Source: AP-15 sp963747735
GTDB lineage: Bacteria > Pseudomonadota > Alphaproteobacteria > ATCC43930 > CGMCC-115725
DNA: 64,000 nt
Assembly (NCBI GenBank): GCA_963747735.1
Contig: CAVVGE010000004.1
Span: 439,691-503,690, forward strand
Reading direction: 5' to 3'
Below the pieces are notes generated by a model that was not told the DNA's origin, ran no database searches, and worked only from the letters and a program-made list of their open reading frames with translations. Positions 34,750-44,140 of this stretch are shown piece after piece. The first letter of the stretch is position 1; each line of letters starts with the position of its first letter. The translations under genes and the position numbers were made by a program.

Positions 34750-35618
34750 CGATGACCGCCATAGGGCAGCGACGGATTGTAAACCGGCTTATTCATTGGC
34801 CGCGTCTTGAGCCTGCCAGCTTGAAAATCGCGCACGCGCTGCCGGGCAATATCGACGTATGCCCGCTCGGTATCGCAGCCGTATCCGAAGCGATCGTGTT
34901 TGATGGCAGCGATCACAGTTGACCCGACGCCGACATAGGGATCAAAGACGGCATCGCCAGGAACTGTCATTGACAGAACAAGCCGCTCGACCAATTCGAC
35001 CGGGAATTGGCAGGGATGAATGGTTTTTTCGACATGGTTATTCTTAACATTCGGGAAAACCCACACATCGCCAGGATTTTTGCCGAGCGGATTGCCCGAC
35101 AACTCGCCGGCCTTCGGCCCCTTGAAATACTTCTTGCCCGGATATTTCGACGGTACGCGGATTTGGTCGAGATCAAAAGCGTAATCGTCGCCTTTGGTGA
35201 ACCAAAGGATCGTCTCGTGCCGACCCGATAGCCGCTTTGTGCAATGCAACCCATGCTCAAAGTGCCAGATAATCCGATTGCGTAGCTTAAGTCCGTGCGC
35301 CTTGAACACAGGATAAAGCAGGGCGTCGAGCGGAAATATCTCGCCGTCCTGGACGTGATTACCGACTTGCCAGCACAGGGAACCGTTAGGGTGCAGCAGG
35401 CGCACGCATTCGGAAATCGTACGCTTTTGGTTCTCGACGTAGGCATGAAGCGGCGTCCGCCGCTCATAAGCCTTACCGATGTTGTAGGGCGGCGATGTGA
35501 CGATCAGCTTGATGCTTCCGCTGGTGAGGGGCCGCATAAAATCCAGATTATCGCAGCAGGACAGCACGACCTCGGCTGACGAATTGTGGAAATTGAGTGT
35601 GAGCGCGCGGCTTGCCAT
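34746..35618 (-). CDS. Type II DNA methyltransferase, beta class, probably N4-cytosine
   Basis: 290 residues from ATG 35618. The catalytic motif IV, VTSPPYNIGKAY, comes early (about residues 42-53) and the SAM motif I, FDPYVGVGSTVIAA, comes late, which is the beta-class order. SPPY is typical of N4-cytosine methylases, such as the partner of BglII, though N6-adenine cannot be excluded. The target-recognition region lies between (YPGKKYFKGPKAGELSG, GDVWVFPNVKNNHVEKTIHP). Co-transcribed with the overlapping endonuclease gene. Its base composition is less GC-rich than in the flanking priA and atp genes. Confidence 0.9.
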   Translation of the reverse strand: MASRALTLNFHNSSAEVVLSCCDNLDFMRPLTSGSIKLIVTSPPYNIGKAYERRTPLHAYVENQKRTISECVRLLHPNGSLCWQVGNHVQDGEIFPLDALLYPVFKAHGLKLRNRIIWHFEHGLHCTKRLSGRHETILWFTKGDDYAFDLDQIRVPSKYPGKKYFKGPKAGELSGNPLGKNPGDVWVFPNVKNNHVEKTIHPCQFPVELVERLVLSMTVPGDAVFDPYVGVGSTVIAAIKHDRFGYGCDTERAYVDIARQRVRDFQAGRLKTRPMNKPVYNPSLPYGGHR

Positions 35619-35646
35619 AGCAGTCAATTCCCCCTGTCGCTCGTAT

Positions 35647-35997
35647 TTAGAAGCGCGCAACGACCTTGCCCGGCGTTGCCGCTGTTGGCGGGCTGCGCCG
35701 CCGACGTTTGATCGCCGAAATCGGAAGTGCGGCGATCTCATCCGTCGTCAGCGTGCCGTAGCGCGACAGCCGGCGGTGCTCCGGAGCCATCTTGCCGGTG
35801 CGGTTTGCGAACCGCCACGGCGGGTCGGCGAGAATTGCTCCGAATCGCCGCCCGGAAGCGAATTCGCCGAGATCGACGGAGGCGACGGTCCTGGTTGAAG
35901 CCGTCGGGTGGGACTGTTGCCCCGTTTGGTCGGACCACCGCAAGAGAGGGAGTGCGTGACCGTGCTGCCCCCGGCTGTCCGTGCTTCGCTGTTTCAC
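35647..35997 (-). pseudogene. N-terminal fragment of an MT-A70-type adenine methyltransferase
   Basis: The segment FGAILADPPWRFANRTGKMAPEHRRLSRYGTLTTDEIAALPI is the start of MT-A70 family DNA methylases, with the catalytic DPPW. Homology ends there; a short basic tail, KRRRRSPPTAATPG, leads to a stop. The normal protein runs on for well over 100 residues (including the LYLWVP and NPDG-like parts), so it has lost its C-terminal half. Together with the decayed endonuclease at 33.4-34.0 kb it frames the intact R-M pair and may be what is left of an older R-M system. Confidence 0.72.
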
Positions 35998-36436
35998 AGG
36001 ACCTCTCTGCTATCGAGTTCCGATTCCGTTCTTATATATCATCACGGGATCGTGGCGATCAATAACATATCAAAACGAGAATCATCGCCGCATCCCGGAC
36101 CCGATTCGACAGCCCGGCGTTCTTAGCATATTCAGAATTGAACCACCAGATAATGTGTGTCCGGTGGAGTGACCTCCGCCATTTAGCGGCTATGGCGAGC
36201 TGGCCGGCTTGGCCCGCGCTGCAATCCGGCGATGGGACCCGGGCGCAAAATCGACATCGGCACGATTGGCCGCAGCGACCCGCAGCCTCTGTGCCAGCGG
36301 CGAGGGTTGCGCCGGGTTCAGCTCTGTGTTAGGCAACCGCCCCGGCGCTGTTGCGGTGACGCGCCGCCGCGACCCGAAAACCATCAGGTATTGCGCGCGC
36401 TTTCGGTAGCTTGCGGCGATCGAGGACTGCCCCACC
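35998..36436. other. Intergenic region between the R-M island and the ATP synthase operon
   Basis: About 440 bases. The left part (to about 36150) is AT-richer and probably island DNA; the right part is GC-rich like the core genome. No convincing gene or homology was seen. The atp operon promoter should be here, but I cannot point to a clear -35/-10 pair. Confidence 0.4.
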
Positions 36437-36997
36437 TTGGCTTCTGAAACGACAGGCGTTTCCGCCTTGGCCGAACGTTACGCGGCGGCGTTGTTCGATA
36501 TCGCCGACGAGCGCCGCACGCTCGACGAGGTCGCCTCCGATTTGCGCCAGCTGCGGGCCATGCTGACCGCGAGCGCCGACCTCATGCGCCTGGTGCGCAG
36601 CCCGATCCTGTCGCGCTCGGCGCAAGCAAAGGCGATCACCGCCGTGGCCGAGCGCGCCGGCCTGTCGCGCCTGGTGCGCGATTTTCTCGCGGTCGTCGCC
36701 AAGAACCGGCGCCTCTTTGCTGTGCCGGCGATGATCGAGGCCTATCTCGCCCAGCTCGCCGCACGGCGCGGCGAGGTCACCGCCGAAATCACCTCGGCCC
36801 AAAGCTTGAGCGAAGCCCAGCTCGCCGCGCTCGGCGACCAGCTGCGCCACACCGTCGGCCGCCGTGTCGCGCTCGATGTGCGGGTCGATCCGGATTTGAT
36901 TGGCGGAATGATCGTCAAGGTCGGCTCGCGCATGGTCGACAGCTCGCTCAAGAGCCAGCTGCATCGTTTGCAAATAGCGCTCAAAGCCACCGGCTGA
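36437..36997 (+). CDS. atpH: F1F0 ATP synthase subunit delta
   Basis: Links the F1 head to the stator stalk. 186 residues from a TTG at 36437; the domain start LAERYAAALFDIADE and the C-terminal VDPDLIGGMIVKVGSRMVDSSLKSQL are diagnostic. It begins the F1 operon atpHAGDC, the usual alphaproteobacterial arrangement in which F0 genes are elsewhere. The atpA start follows after 10 bases with a GAAGG site. Confidence 0.95.
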   Translation: MASETTGVSALAERYAAALFDIADERRTLDEVASDLRQLRAMLTASADLMRLVRSPILSRSAQAKAITAVAERAGLSRLVRDFLAVVAKNRRLFAVPAMIEAYLAQLAARRGEVTAEITSAQSLSEAQLAALGDQLRHTVGRRVALDVRVDPDLIGGMIVKVGSRMVDSSLKSQLHRLQIALKATG

Positions 36998-37007
36998 AGG
37001 GGTTTTT

Positions 37008-38537
<1,530 letters not shown>

Positions 38538-38576
38538 TCATGGCTTCGCCCTTTCCGTCCCGCAGCCGAGGCCAAA

Positions 38577-38695
38577 CCCCTCACCCTGCCCTCTCCCCCG
38601 GCGCGGGGGAGAGGGTTGCTCTTCGATTTGTTTTGCAATCTCTACTTCTTCTCCCTCGCCCCCCGCGTTCGGGGGGAGAGGGTAGGGGTGAGGGG
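38577..38695. repeat. Palindromic repeat between atpA and atpG, related to the mnmE insertion
   Basis: CCCTCTCCCCC (38589-38599) and GGGGGAGAGGG (38605-38615) form a perfect 11-base inverted repeat with a 5-base loop. A second CTCCCTCGCCCCCC/GGGGGGAGAGGG stem follows at about 38651-38682. The outer CCCCTCACCCT (38577-38587) pairs with GGGGTGAGGGG (38685-38695). The CCCTCTCC/GGAGAGGG and CCTCACCC/GGGTGAGG cores are shared with the element inside mnmE. Confidence 0.85.
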
Positions 38696-38736
38696 GGCAG
38701 CTGCGGCCTTGGATCAGCTTCGCGCCCTAGTCCGTC

Positions 38737-39626
38737 ATGCCGAGCCTGAAGGACCTGCGGCTGCGCATCCGCAGCGTGCGCTCGACGCAAAAGATCACCG
38801 CGGCGATGAAGGTCGTCGCCGCCTCGCGATTGCGCCGGGCACAGGAGCAGGCCGAGGCGGCGCGGCCCTATGCCCAGCGCATGGAGCGGGTGCTGGCCTC
38901 GCTGGCCGAGCGCATGACCATGCTGCCCGGCGCCCCGCCGCTCCTCGTCGGCACCGGCCGCGACGAGACGCATCTCGTCGTCGTCGCCTCCTCCGACCGC
39001 GGTCTCGCCGGCGGGTTCAATGCCTCGATCCTGCGCGAGGCGCGGCGCCGCATCCGCGACCTCGAAGCCGCCGGCAAACGGGTCATGCTGCTGACCATCG
39101 GGCGCAAGGGCCGCGACGGGCTGCGCCGCGACTATGGCCAGCTGATCCACGACAGCCTGACCGAGATCGGCCGCCGGCGGCTCTCCTTCGACGAGGCGCG
39201 CGACATCGCCGAGCGCGTCCTGGTGCTCTACCAGGCGGGCGGGTTCGATACCTGCACGATCGTCTACAACCGTTTCCGCTCGGCGATCACCCAGATCGTC
39301 ACCGTGCAGCAGCTGATCCCGTTCGCGCCGGCGGTGGCTCGGAACGGGAGCCGGCGGTGTCCACCGGCGGCGGCGTCTACGAATTCGAGCCGTCCGAGGA
39401 GGAGATCCTCGCCGAGCTGCTGCCGCAGAACCTCGCGGTGCAAATCTTCACCGCCTTGCTGGAGAACGCGGCGAGCGAGCAAGGGGCGCGGATGACGGCG
39501 ATGGACAACGCGACCCGCAACGCCGGCGACATGATCGACCGCCTCACCCTCAACTACAACCGCACCCGCCAGGCCGCCATCACCAAGGAGCTGATCGAGA
39601 TCATCTCCGGCGCCGAGGCCCTGTAA
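38737..39626 (+). CDS. atpG: F1F0 ATP synthase subunit gamma (one frameshift)
   Basis: Central rotating shaft of the synthase. ATG 38737 begins PSLKDLRLRIRSVRSTQKITAAMKVVAASRLRRAQ, the universal gamma start. SDRGLAGGFNASILREA and YNRFRSAITQIVTVQQLIPF follow. The frame then changes near 39334-39336; adding one G in GTGG yields PAVGSEREPAVSTGGGVYEF, and the protein ends NYNRTRQAAITKELIEIISGAEAL, the universal gamma C-terminus. About 296 residues corrected. A missing base in a G-run is the likely cause. No strong ribosome site is visible after the upstream repeat. Confidence 0.94.
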
Positions 39627-39646
39627 AGCACGGAGAAGTCGCCGCC

Positions 39647-41071
39647 ATGGCCAGGAACACCATCGGCACCATCACCCAAATCATCGGCGCCGTCGTCGAT
39701 GTCCATTTCGACGGCGAATTGCCGGCGATCCTCTCGGCGCTCTCGGTCGATAACGCCGGCCGCCGGCTGGTGCTCGAAGTGGCGCTGCAGCTCGGCGAAA
39801 ACACCGTCCGCACGGTGGCGATGGACACCACCGACGGGCTGGTGCGCGGCGCCCAGGCGATCGATACCGGGGCGCCGATCATGATGCCGGTCGGCCCCGA
39901 GACCCTGGGCCGCATTTTGAACGTGATCGGCGAGCCCGTGGATGAACGCGGGCCGATCGTGACCAAGAGCCGCTTGCCGATCCATCGGGCGGCGCCCGCA
40001 TTCATCGACCAATCGACCGAGGCCGAGATCCTGGTCACCGGGATCAAGGTGGTCGATCTCCTTGCCCCTTACGCCAAGGGCGGCAAGGTCGGGCTGTTCG
40101 GCGGCGCCGGTGTCGGCAAGACCGTGATCATCATGGAATTGATCAACAACATCGCCAAGGCGCATGGCGGCTATTCGGTCTTTGCCGGGGTCGGCGAGCG
40201 CACCCGCGAGGGCAACGACCTCTATCACGAGATGATGGAATCGGGCGTCATCACCAAGGACGGGCCGGGCTCCAAGGCGGCGCTCGTCTATGGCCAGATG
40301 AACGAGCCGCCGGGGGCGCGCGCCCGCGTCGGGCTTTCGGGGCTCACCGTCGCCGAATACTTCCGCGACGAGGAAGGCCAGGACGTGCTGTTCTTTGTCG
40401 ACAACATCTTTCGCTTTACGCAGGCGGGCTCCGAGGTGTCGGCGCTGTTGGGACGCATTCCCTCGGCGGTCGGCTATCAGCCGACCCTGGCGACCGACAT
40501 GGGCATGTTGCAGGAGCGGATCACGACGACCAAGAAGGGCTCGATCACCTCGGTCCAGGCGATCTATGTGCCGGCGGACGATCTGACCGACCCGGCGCCC
40601 GCCACCTCTTTTGCGCATCTCGACGCGACCACGGTGTTGTCGCGCCAAATCGCCGAGCTCGGCATCTATCCGGCGGTCGACCCGCTCGATTCGACCTCGC
40701 GCATGCTCGATCCGCGCATCGTCGGCGACGACCACTACCAGGTCGCGCGCGACGTGCAGCGAGTGTTGCAGACGTACAAATCCTTGCAGGACATCATCGC
40801 GATCCTCGGCATGGACGAGCTTTCCGAAGAAGACAGATTGACCGTCGCCCGCGCCCGCAAAATCCAGCGCTTTCTGTCGCAGCCCTTTCATGTCGCCGAG
40901 GTCTTCACCGGCACGCCCGGCGTCTTTGTCGGCCTCGAAGACACGATCAAGGGGTTCAAGGGGATCGTCGCCGGCGATTACGACGACATGCCGGAAAGCT
41001 CGTTCTACATGGTCGGCACCATCGAGGAAGCGGTCGAGAAGGCGCGCAAGATGGCCGCCGAGGCCGCCTGA
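39647..41071 (+). CDS. atpD: F1F0 ATP synthase subunit beta
   Basis: Catalytic subunit, 474 residues, complete. It starts NTIGTITQIIGAVVDVHFDG; P-loop GGAGVGKTVIIMELINN; GERTREGNDLYHEM with the catalytic Glu; ALLGRIPSAVGYQPTLATDMG; DDLTDPAPATSFAHLDATTVL; and LSEEDRLTVARARKIQRFLSQPF. It is intact, so the F1 operon is disrupted only at the atpG indel. A second palindromic element lies between its stop and atpC. Confidence 0.98.
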   Translation: MARNTIGTITQIIGAVVDVHFDGELPAILSALSVDNAGRRLVLEVALQLGENTVRTVAMDTTDGLVRGAQAIDTGAPIMMPVGPETLGRILNVIGEPVDERGPIVTKSRLPIHRAAPAFIDQSTEAEILVTGIKVVDLLAPYAKGGKVGLFGGAGVGKTVIIMELINNIAKAHGGYSVFAGVGERTREGNDLYHEMMESGVITKDGPGSKAALVYGQMNEPPGARARVGLSGLTVAEYFRDEEGQDVLFFVDNIFRFTQAGSEVSALLGRIPSAVGYQPTLATDMGMLQERITTTKKGSITSVQAIYVPADDLTDPAPATSFAHLDATTVLSRQIAELGIYPAVDPLDSTSRMLDPRIVGDDHYQVARDVQRVLQTYKSLQDIIAILGMDELSEEDRLTVARARKIQRFLSQPFHVAEVFTGTPGVFVGLEDTIKGFKGIVAGDYDDMPESSFYMVGTIEEAVEKARKMAAEAA

Positions 41072-41087
41072 TGCCCGACCGTTTTTT

Positions 41088-41233
41088 GGTCATTCCGGGG
41101 CGTGGCAGCGCCGCGAGCCCGGAACCCACGCACCCCGACATAGGAAAGGGAGGCGCCGCCGCCCGCGCGCATCGGCCTCGGCACGGTGTTCATAGGTTCC
41201 GGCCCCGACCCCGCGGGTCGTCCCGGAATGACC
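41088..41233. repeat. Palindromic intergenic element between atpD and atpC
   Basis: GGTCATTCCGGG at 41088-41099 is the exact inverted repeat of CCCGGAATGACC at 41222-41233. Nested inside, CCGGAACC (near 41121) pairs with GGTTCCGG (near 41190). The whole 146-base unit looks like the GTCATTCCGGGG-type palindromic repeats common between genes in Rhizobiales and relatives. As RNA it would fold into one long hairpin inside the atp mRNA. Confidence 0.8.
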
Positions 41234-41246
41234 GGGGAGCACATTG

Positions 41247-41702
41247 ATGCCGGACCGGGTCCAGTTTGAATTGGTGACGCCGGAAGCGCTCGTGCTGTCC
41301 GAGCCGGTCGAGATGGTGGTGGTGCCCGGCACCGAGGGCAATTTCGGCGTGCTGCCGGGGCATTCGCTCCTAATCTCGACGATCCGGCCCGGGGTGATCG
41401 AGGTCTATGAGGGGCGGACCGTCACCCGGCGCATTTTTGTCGTCGGCGGCATTGCCGAGGTGACGCCCGAGCGCTGCACCGTGCTGGCCGCCGAGGCGGC
41501 CGCGCCGGAAGCGCTCGATCGCGGCCGGATCGAGGGTGAGCTCGCGGCGATCGAGGGCAATCTGCCGAGCCTGCGCGAGCAGGTGGGGCGCGCCGCCGGC
41601 ACCGATCGCGAGCGCCTCCTGGCCGAATTGCGCGGCCTCGAACGCGACGCCGCCATCGCCCGCGCCAAATTGCAGGCGCTGAGCGAAGCCGCGCCGCATT
41701 GA
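41247..41702 (+). CDS. atpC: F1F0 ATP synthase subunit epsilon
   Basis: 151 residues from ATG 41247 (TTG 41244 also possible). The beta-sandwich QFELVTPEALVLSEPVEMVVVPGTEGNFGVLPGHS and VVGGIAEVTPERCTVLAAEA are diagnostic. The C-terminal helical part is Arg/Glu-rich. Last gene of the operon. It converges on the small antitoxin-like gene at 41762. Confidence 0.96.
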   Translation: MPDRVQFELVTPEALVLSEPVEMVVVPGTEGNFGVLPGHSLLISTIRPGVIEVYEGRTVTRRIFVVGGIAEVTPERCTVLAAEAAAPEALDRGRIEGELAAIEGNLPSLREQVGRAAGTDRERLLAELRGLERDAAIARAKLQALSEAAPH

Positions 41703-41761
41703 CGCGCTTCGAGCGCATCGAGGATCATCCGGTCATGGGAGGCGCCCGGACCTCGCCATGG

Positions 41762-41938
41762 TCAGGTATAGGTGCTCTCGTCGAGGCCCTCGATGACGCC
41801 CAGCACTTCGTCGGTGCGGCCTTGATGGATCAGGTCGATTGCACGTTCGCCGCCCAGCAACAGGTGCTTTGAGTAAAGCCAAACCCGGGTTTCATCCGGC
41901 GAGTAGAACTCGATGATTTTTGCGACAGCGCTGGGCAT
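41762..41938 (-). CDS. Short MbcA/ParS-type toxin-binding (DUF2384-like) protein
   Basis: 58 residues from ATG 41938, with a strong GGAGGA site five bases upstream. The sequence VWLYSKHLLLGGERAIDLI and GRTDEVLGVIEGLDES matches the C-terminal toxin-binding domain of Xre/MbcA/ParS antitoxins (normally LLGGxxPxDLL...GRxxEVxxxL). The N-terminal Xre DNA-binding domain and any RES-type toxin gene are missing: the neighbours are atpC and a diiron protein. It may be an orphan antitoxin domain or a regulator that kept only the protein-binding part. Confidence 0.68.
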   Translation of the reverse strand: MPSAVAKIIEFYSPDETRVWLYSKHLLLGGERAIDLIHQGRTDEVLGVIEGLDESTYT

Positions 41939-42116
41939 TACTATCCTCCGAGACCGGCGCCGAGGGCGCCATTGTCCGACCGGGCTTGCCGTTGCTGTGC
42001 AGATATATTGCATAAATGTCTACCATGAAAGGAAGATGCAATAGGACCGGCCTGGGTCGCGGCCGACGCTCTCGAACCTCGTCTTTCGGCGTATAAGAAG
42101 CGTGCTTGGAGAGAGC

Positions 42117-42932
42117 ATGGGCCGTTGGACGCTCGACGATATTCCTTGGCGGCGGTTTGACGCGGCGAAGCTTGATCCGGGGCTGGTGCGGATCGTCAAG
42201 GCGGCGAGCCTGGTCGAGGCGAATGGTGCGGCCTATGCGCGGCATCTGTGCCGGGTGTTCGAGGCCGATCCTGATTTCCAGACGGCCGCACGGCGCTGGG
42301 GCGCGGAGGAGGTGCAGCATGGAAGGGCGCTCGGGCGCTGGGCGGCGCTCGCCGATCCAGAATTCGATTTTGCCGAGGCGCTGAGACGGTTTCAGGCCGG
42401 CTACCGGATCGATTTCGACAGCTCGCGGTCGCGCCGCGGCTCGCCTGCGGGCGAGATGGTCGCGCGCTGCATGGTCGAGACCGGCACCAGCACCTATTAC
42501 AGGGCGTTGAGCGAGGCAGCCGAAGAGCCGGTGCTGCGGCAGATTTGCCGCCGGATCGCCGCCGACGAGGTGCGCCACTACAAGCTCTTTCAGCGCAATC
42601 TCGGGCGCTGCCTCGAGCGCGAGCGGATCGGCTTCTGGCACCGCCTGCGGGTCGCCGCCGGCCGGATTGCCGAGATCGGCGATGACGAGCTCGCCTTTGC
42701 CTACCACGCCGCCAACGAGCCGGGCGTTCCCTACGACCGCCGTCGCTGCGCCCGCGCCTATGCCCGGCGCACCTACACCCTCTACCGCGCCCGCCATGTG
42801 ACACAGGGCGTGGCGCTGATCTTCAAAATCTTGGGCCTCGCCCCAAAGGGCCGGCTCGCGCGCATGACGAGCCGCTTTGTCTGGGCCATCATGCGCCGCC
42901 GTGCGGCGCGGCTCGCTGTGACGGCCGCCTAA
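42117..42932 (+). CDS. Ferritin-like diiron-domain protein
   Basis: 271 residues from ATG 42117 behind GGAGAGC. A four-helix diiron pattern is visible: an early Glu in SLVEANGAAYARHL, EEVQHGRALGRW (ExxH), GTSTYYRALSEAAEEP, and DEVRHYKLFQRNLGR (ExxH again). These four Glu/two His positions bind two irons in rubrerythrin- and desaturase-like proteins. A basic C-terminal tail (MRRRAARLAV) with a possible amphipathic helix ends it. It may act as an oxidase, hydroxylase or peroxide scavenger; the substrate is unknown. Confidence 0.8.
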   Translation: MGRWTLDDIPWRRFDAAKLDPGLVRIVKAASLVEANGAAYARHLCRVFEADPDFQTAARRWGAEEVQHGRALGRWAALADPEFDFAEALRRFQAGYRIDFDSSRSRRGSPAGEMVARCMVETGTSTYYRALSEAAEEPVLRQICRRIAADEVRHYKLFQRNLGRCLERERIGFWHRLRVAAGRIAEIGDDELAFAYHAANEPGVPYDRRRCARAYARRTYTLYRARHVTQGVALIFKILGLAPKGRLARMTSRFVWAIMRRRAARLAVTAA

Positions 42933-42939
42933 ACCGGGC

Positions 42940-43899
42940 TCAGCGCACGCGTTCGTATTTTTGGATCGCGCGCAAATTGTCGGGGCGCGGCTTGCCGGGG
43001 AAGAGGCCGGGCCACAAGGTCCAGCACACCTCGCCGACATAGAGGTCGCCATGGCTGTCCACGGCGAGCCCGTGCGGGCCGAGAAACGCGGTCGGCGCCT
43101 GCCCGGCATGCGGGTCGCCGAGCCGCGACAAGAGCTTCCCCTTGTTGTCGACGATGCTGACCCGCGGGCCCAAATTCGGGCTGTTCAGATTGACTCCCAT
43201 CGACGGCCCCAATTCGCCGATATAGGCGACCGGGTGGCGGGTGTAGTCCATGTAGAGCCCGCAGGGCCGGTGCAGGTTGTTCCACTGGGCCTCGTACTTG
43301 CCGTTGCCGTTGAACACCTGGACCCGGTGGTTCTCGCGGTCGGCGACATAGACCCAGCCATCGGCGTCGGTGCAGATATTGTGGACGATGTTGAATTCGC
43401 CGGGGCTGGTGCCGGGCTCGCCCCACGACATCAAGAGCTTGCCGTCGGGCGCGTATTTGTGGACCTTGGCGTTGCCGTAGCCGTCGGAGACGTAGATCTC
43501 GCCCTTCGGCGACAAGGCGGTATGGGTGCAGCGGTGAAACGGCTCACCCGACATATAGGGCTTGGGCTCGCCGGGGACGCCCAGCTCCAACAAGACCTTG
43601 CCGTCGAGCGAGCATTTGCGCACAAAATGCCCGCCGTCGTCGGTCAGGTAAATCGAATCATCCGGCCCCATATGGACGCCGTGCGCGCGCGGATACTGCC
43701 CCTCGCCCCAGGAGCGCAAAAATCTACCCTCACGGTCGAACACCATGACCGGATGCTCGCCGCGGCTAAAGCAATAGACATTGTCGTTTTTGTCGACCCC
43801 GACCGCCGCGACCTCCTTGAACGACCAGCCATTGGGCAATTTCGCCCAATCCTCGATGATCCGATACTTGTAGTCGCCTTGCCCGACGATGGCCGCCAT
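42940..43899 (-). CDS. NHL-repeat six-bladed beta-propeller protein (paralogue 1)
   Basis: 319 residues from ATG 43899. It begins AAIVGQGDYKYRIIEDWAKLP. NHL-type blades repeat as VGVDKNDNVYCFSRGEHP, FDREGRFLRSWGEG, YLTDDGGHFVRKCS, GEIYVSDGYGNAKVHKYAPDGK, and GWVYVADRENHRVQVFNGNGK. The fold is shared with peptidyl-alpha-hydroxyglycine alpha-amidating lyases, and similar bacterial proteins are annotated that way, but activity is unproven. No signal peptide. A close paralogue is at 57873, with a shared start and the same blade motifs. Confidence 0.82.
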   Translation of the reverse strand: MAAIVGQGDYKYRIIEDWAKLPNGWSFKEVAAVGVDKNDNVYCFSRGEHPVMVFDREGRFLRSWGEGQYPRAHGVHMGPDDSIYLTDDGGHFVRKCSLDGKVLLELGVPGEPKPYMSGEPFHRCTHTALSPKGEIYVSDGYGNAKVHKYAPDGKLLMSWGEPGTSPGEFNIVHNICTDADGWVYVADRENHRVQVFNGNGKYEAQWNNLHRPCGLYMDYTRHPVAYIGELGPSMGVNLNSPNLGPRVSIVDNKGKLLSRLGDPHAGQAPTAFLGPHGLAVDSHGDLYVGEVCWTLWPGLFPGKPRPDNLRAIQKYERVR

Positions 43900-44140
43900 C
43901 GCTCTCTCCCCGATTTGTCTGCGGTCCAGCCTATCGAAGCCCCGGCCTCGAAACAATCCTCCGTCCAACCGGGGCCTGCATCGTGGCATCGCCGGTGCGA
44001 TCGGCGCGGGGGCGTTCGACTGCTTTCTCCGGCATGAGCGAGCGAGATCAATGGCAACGCGTTCGTTGCATCCGCCCGATGCAGACACTCGCCGCCGGAT
44101 CGCGTTTAATCTGCAACATGATGCAAGCTAGGATGCGCCG

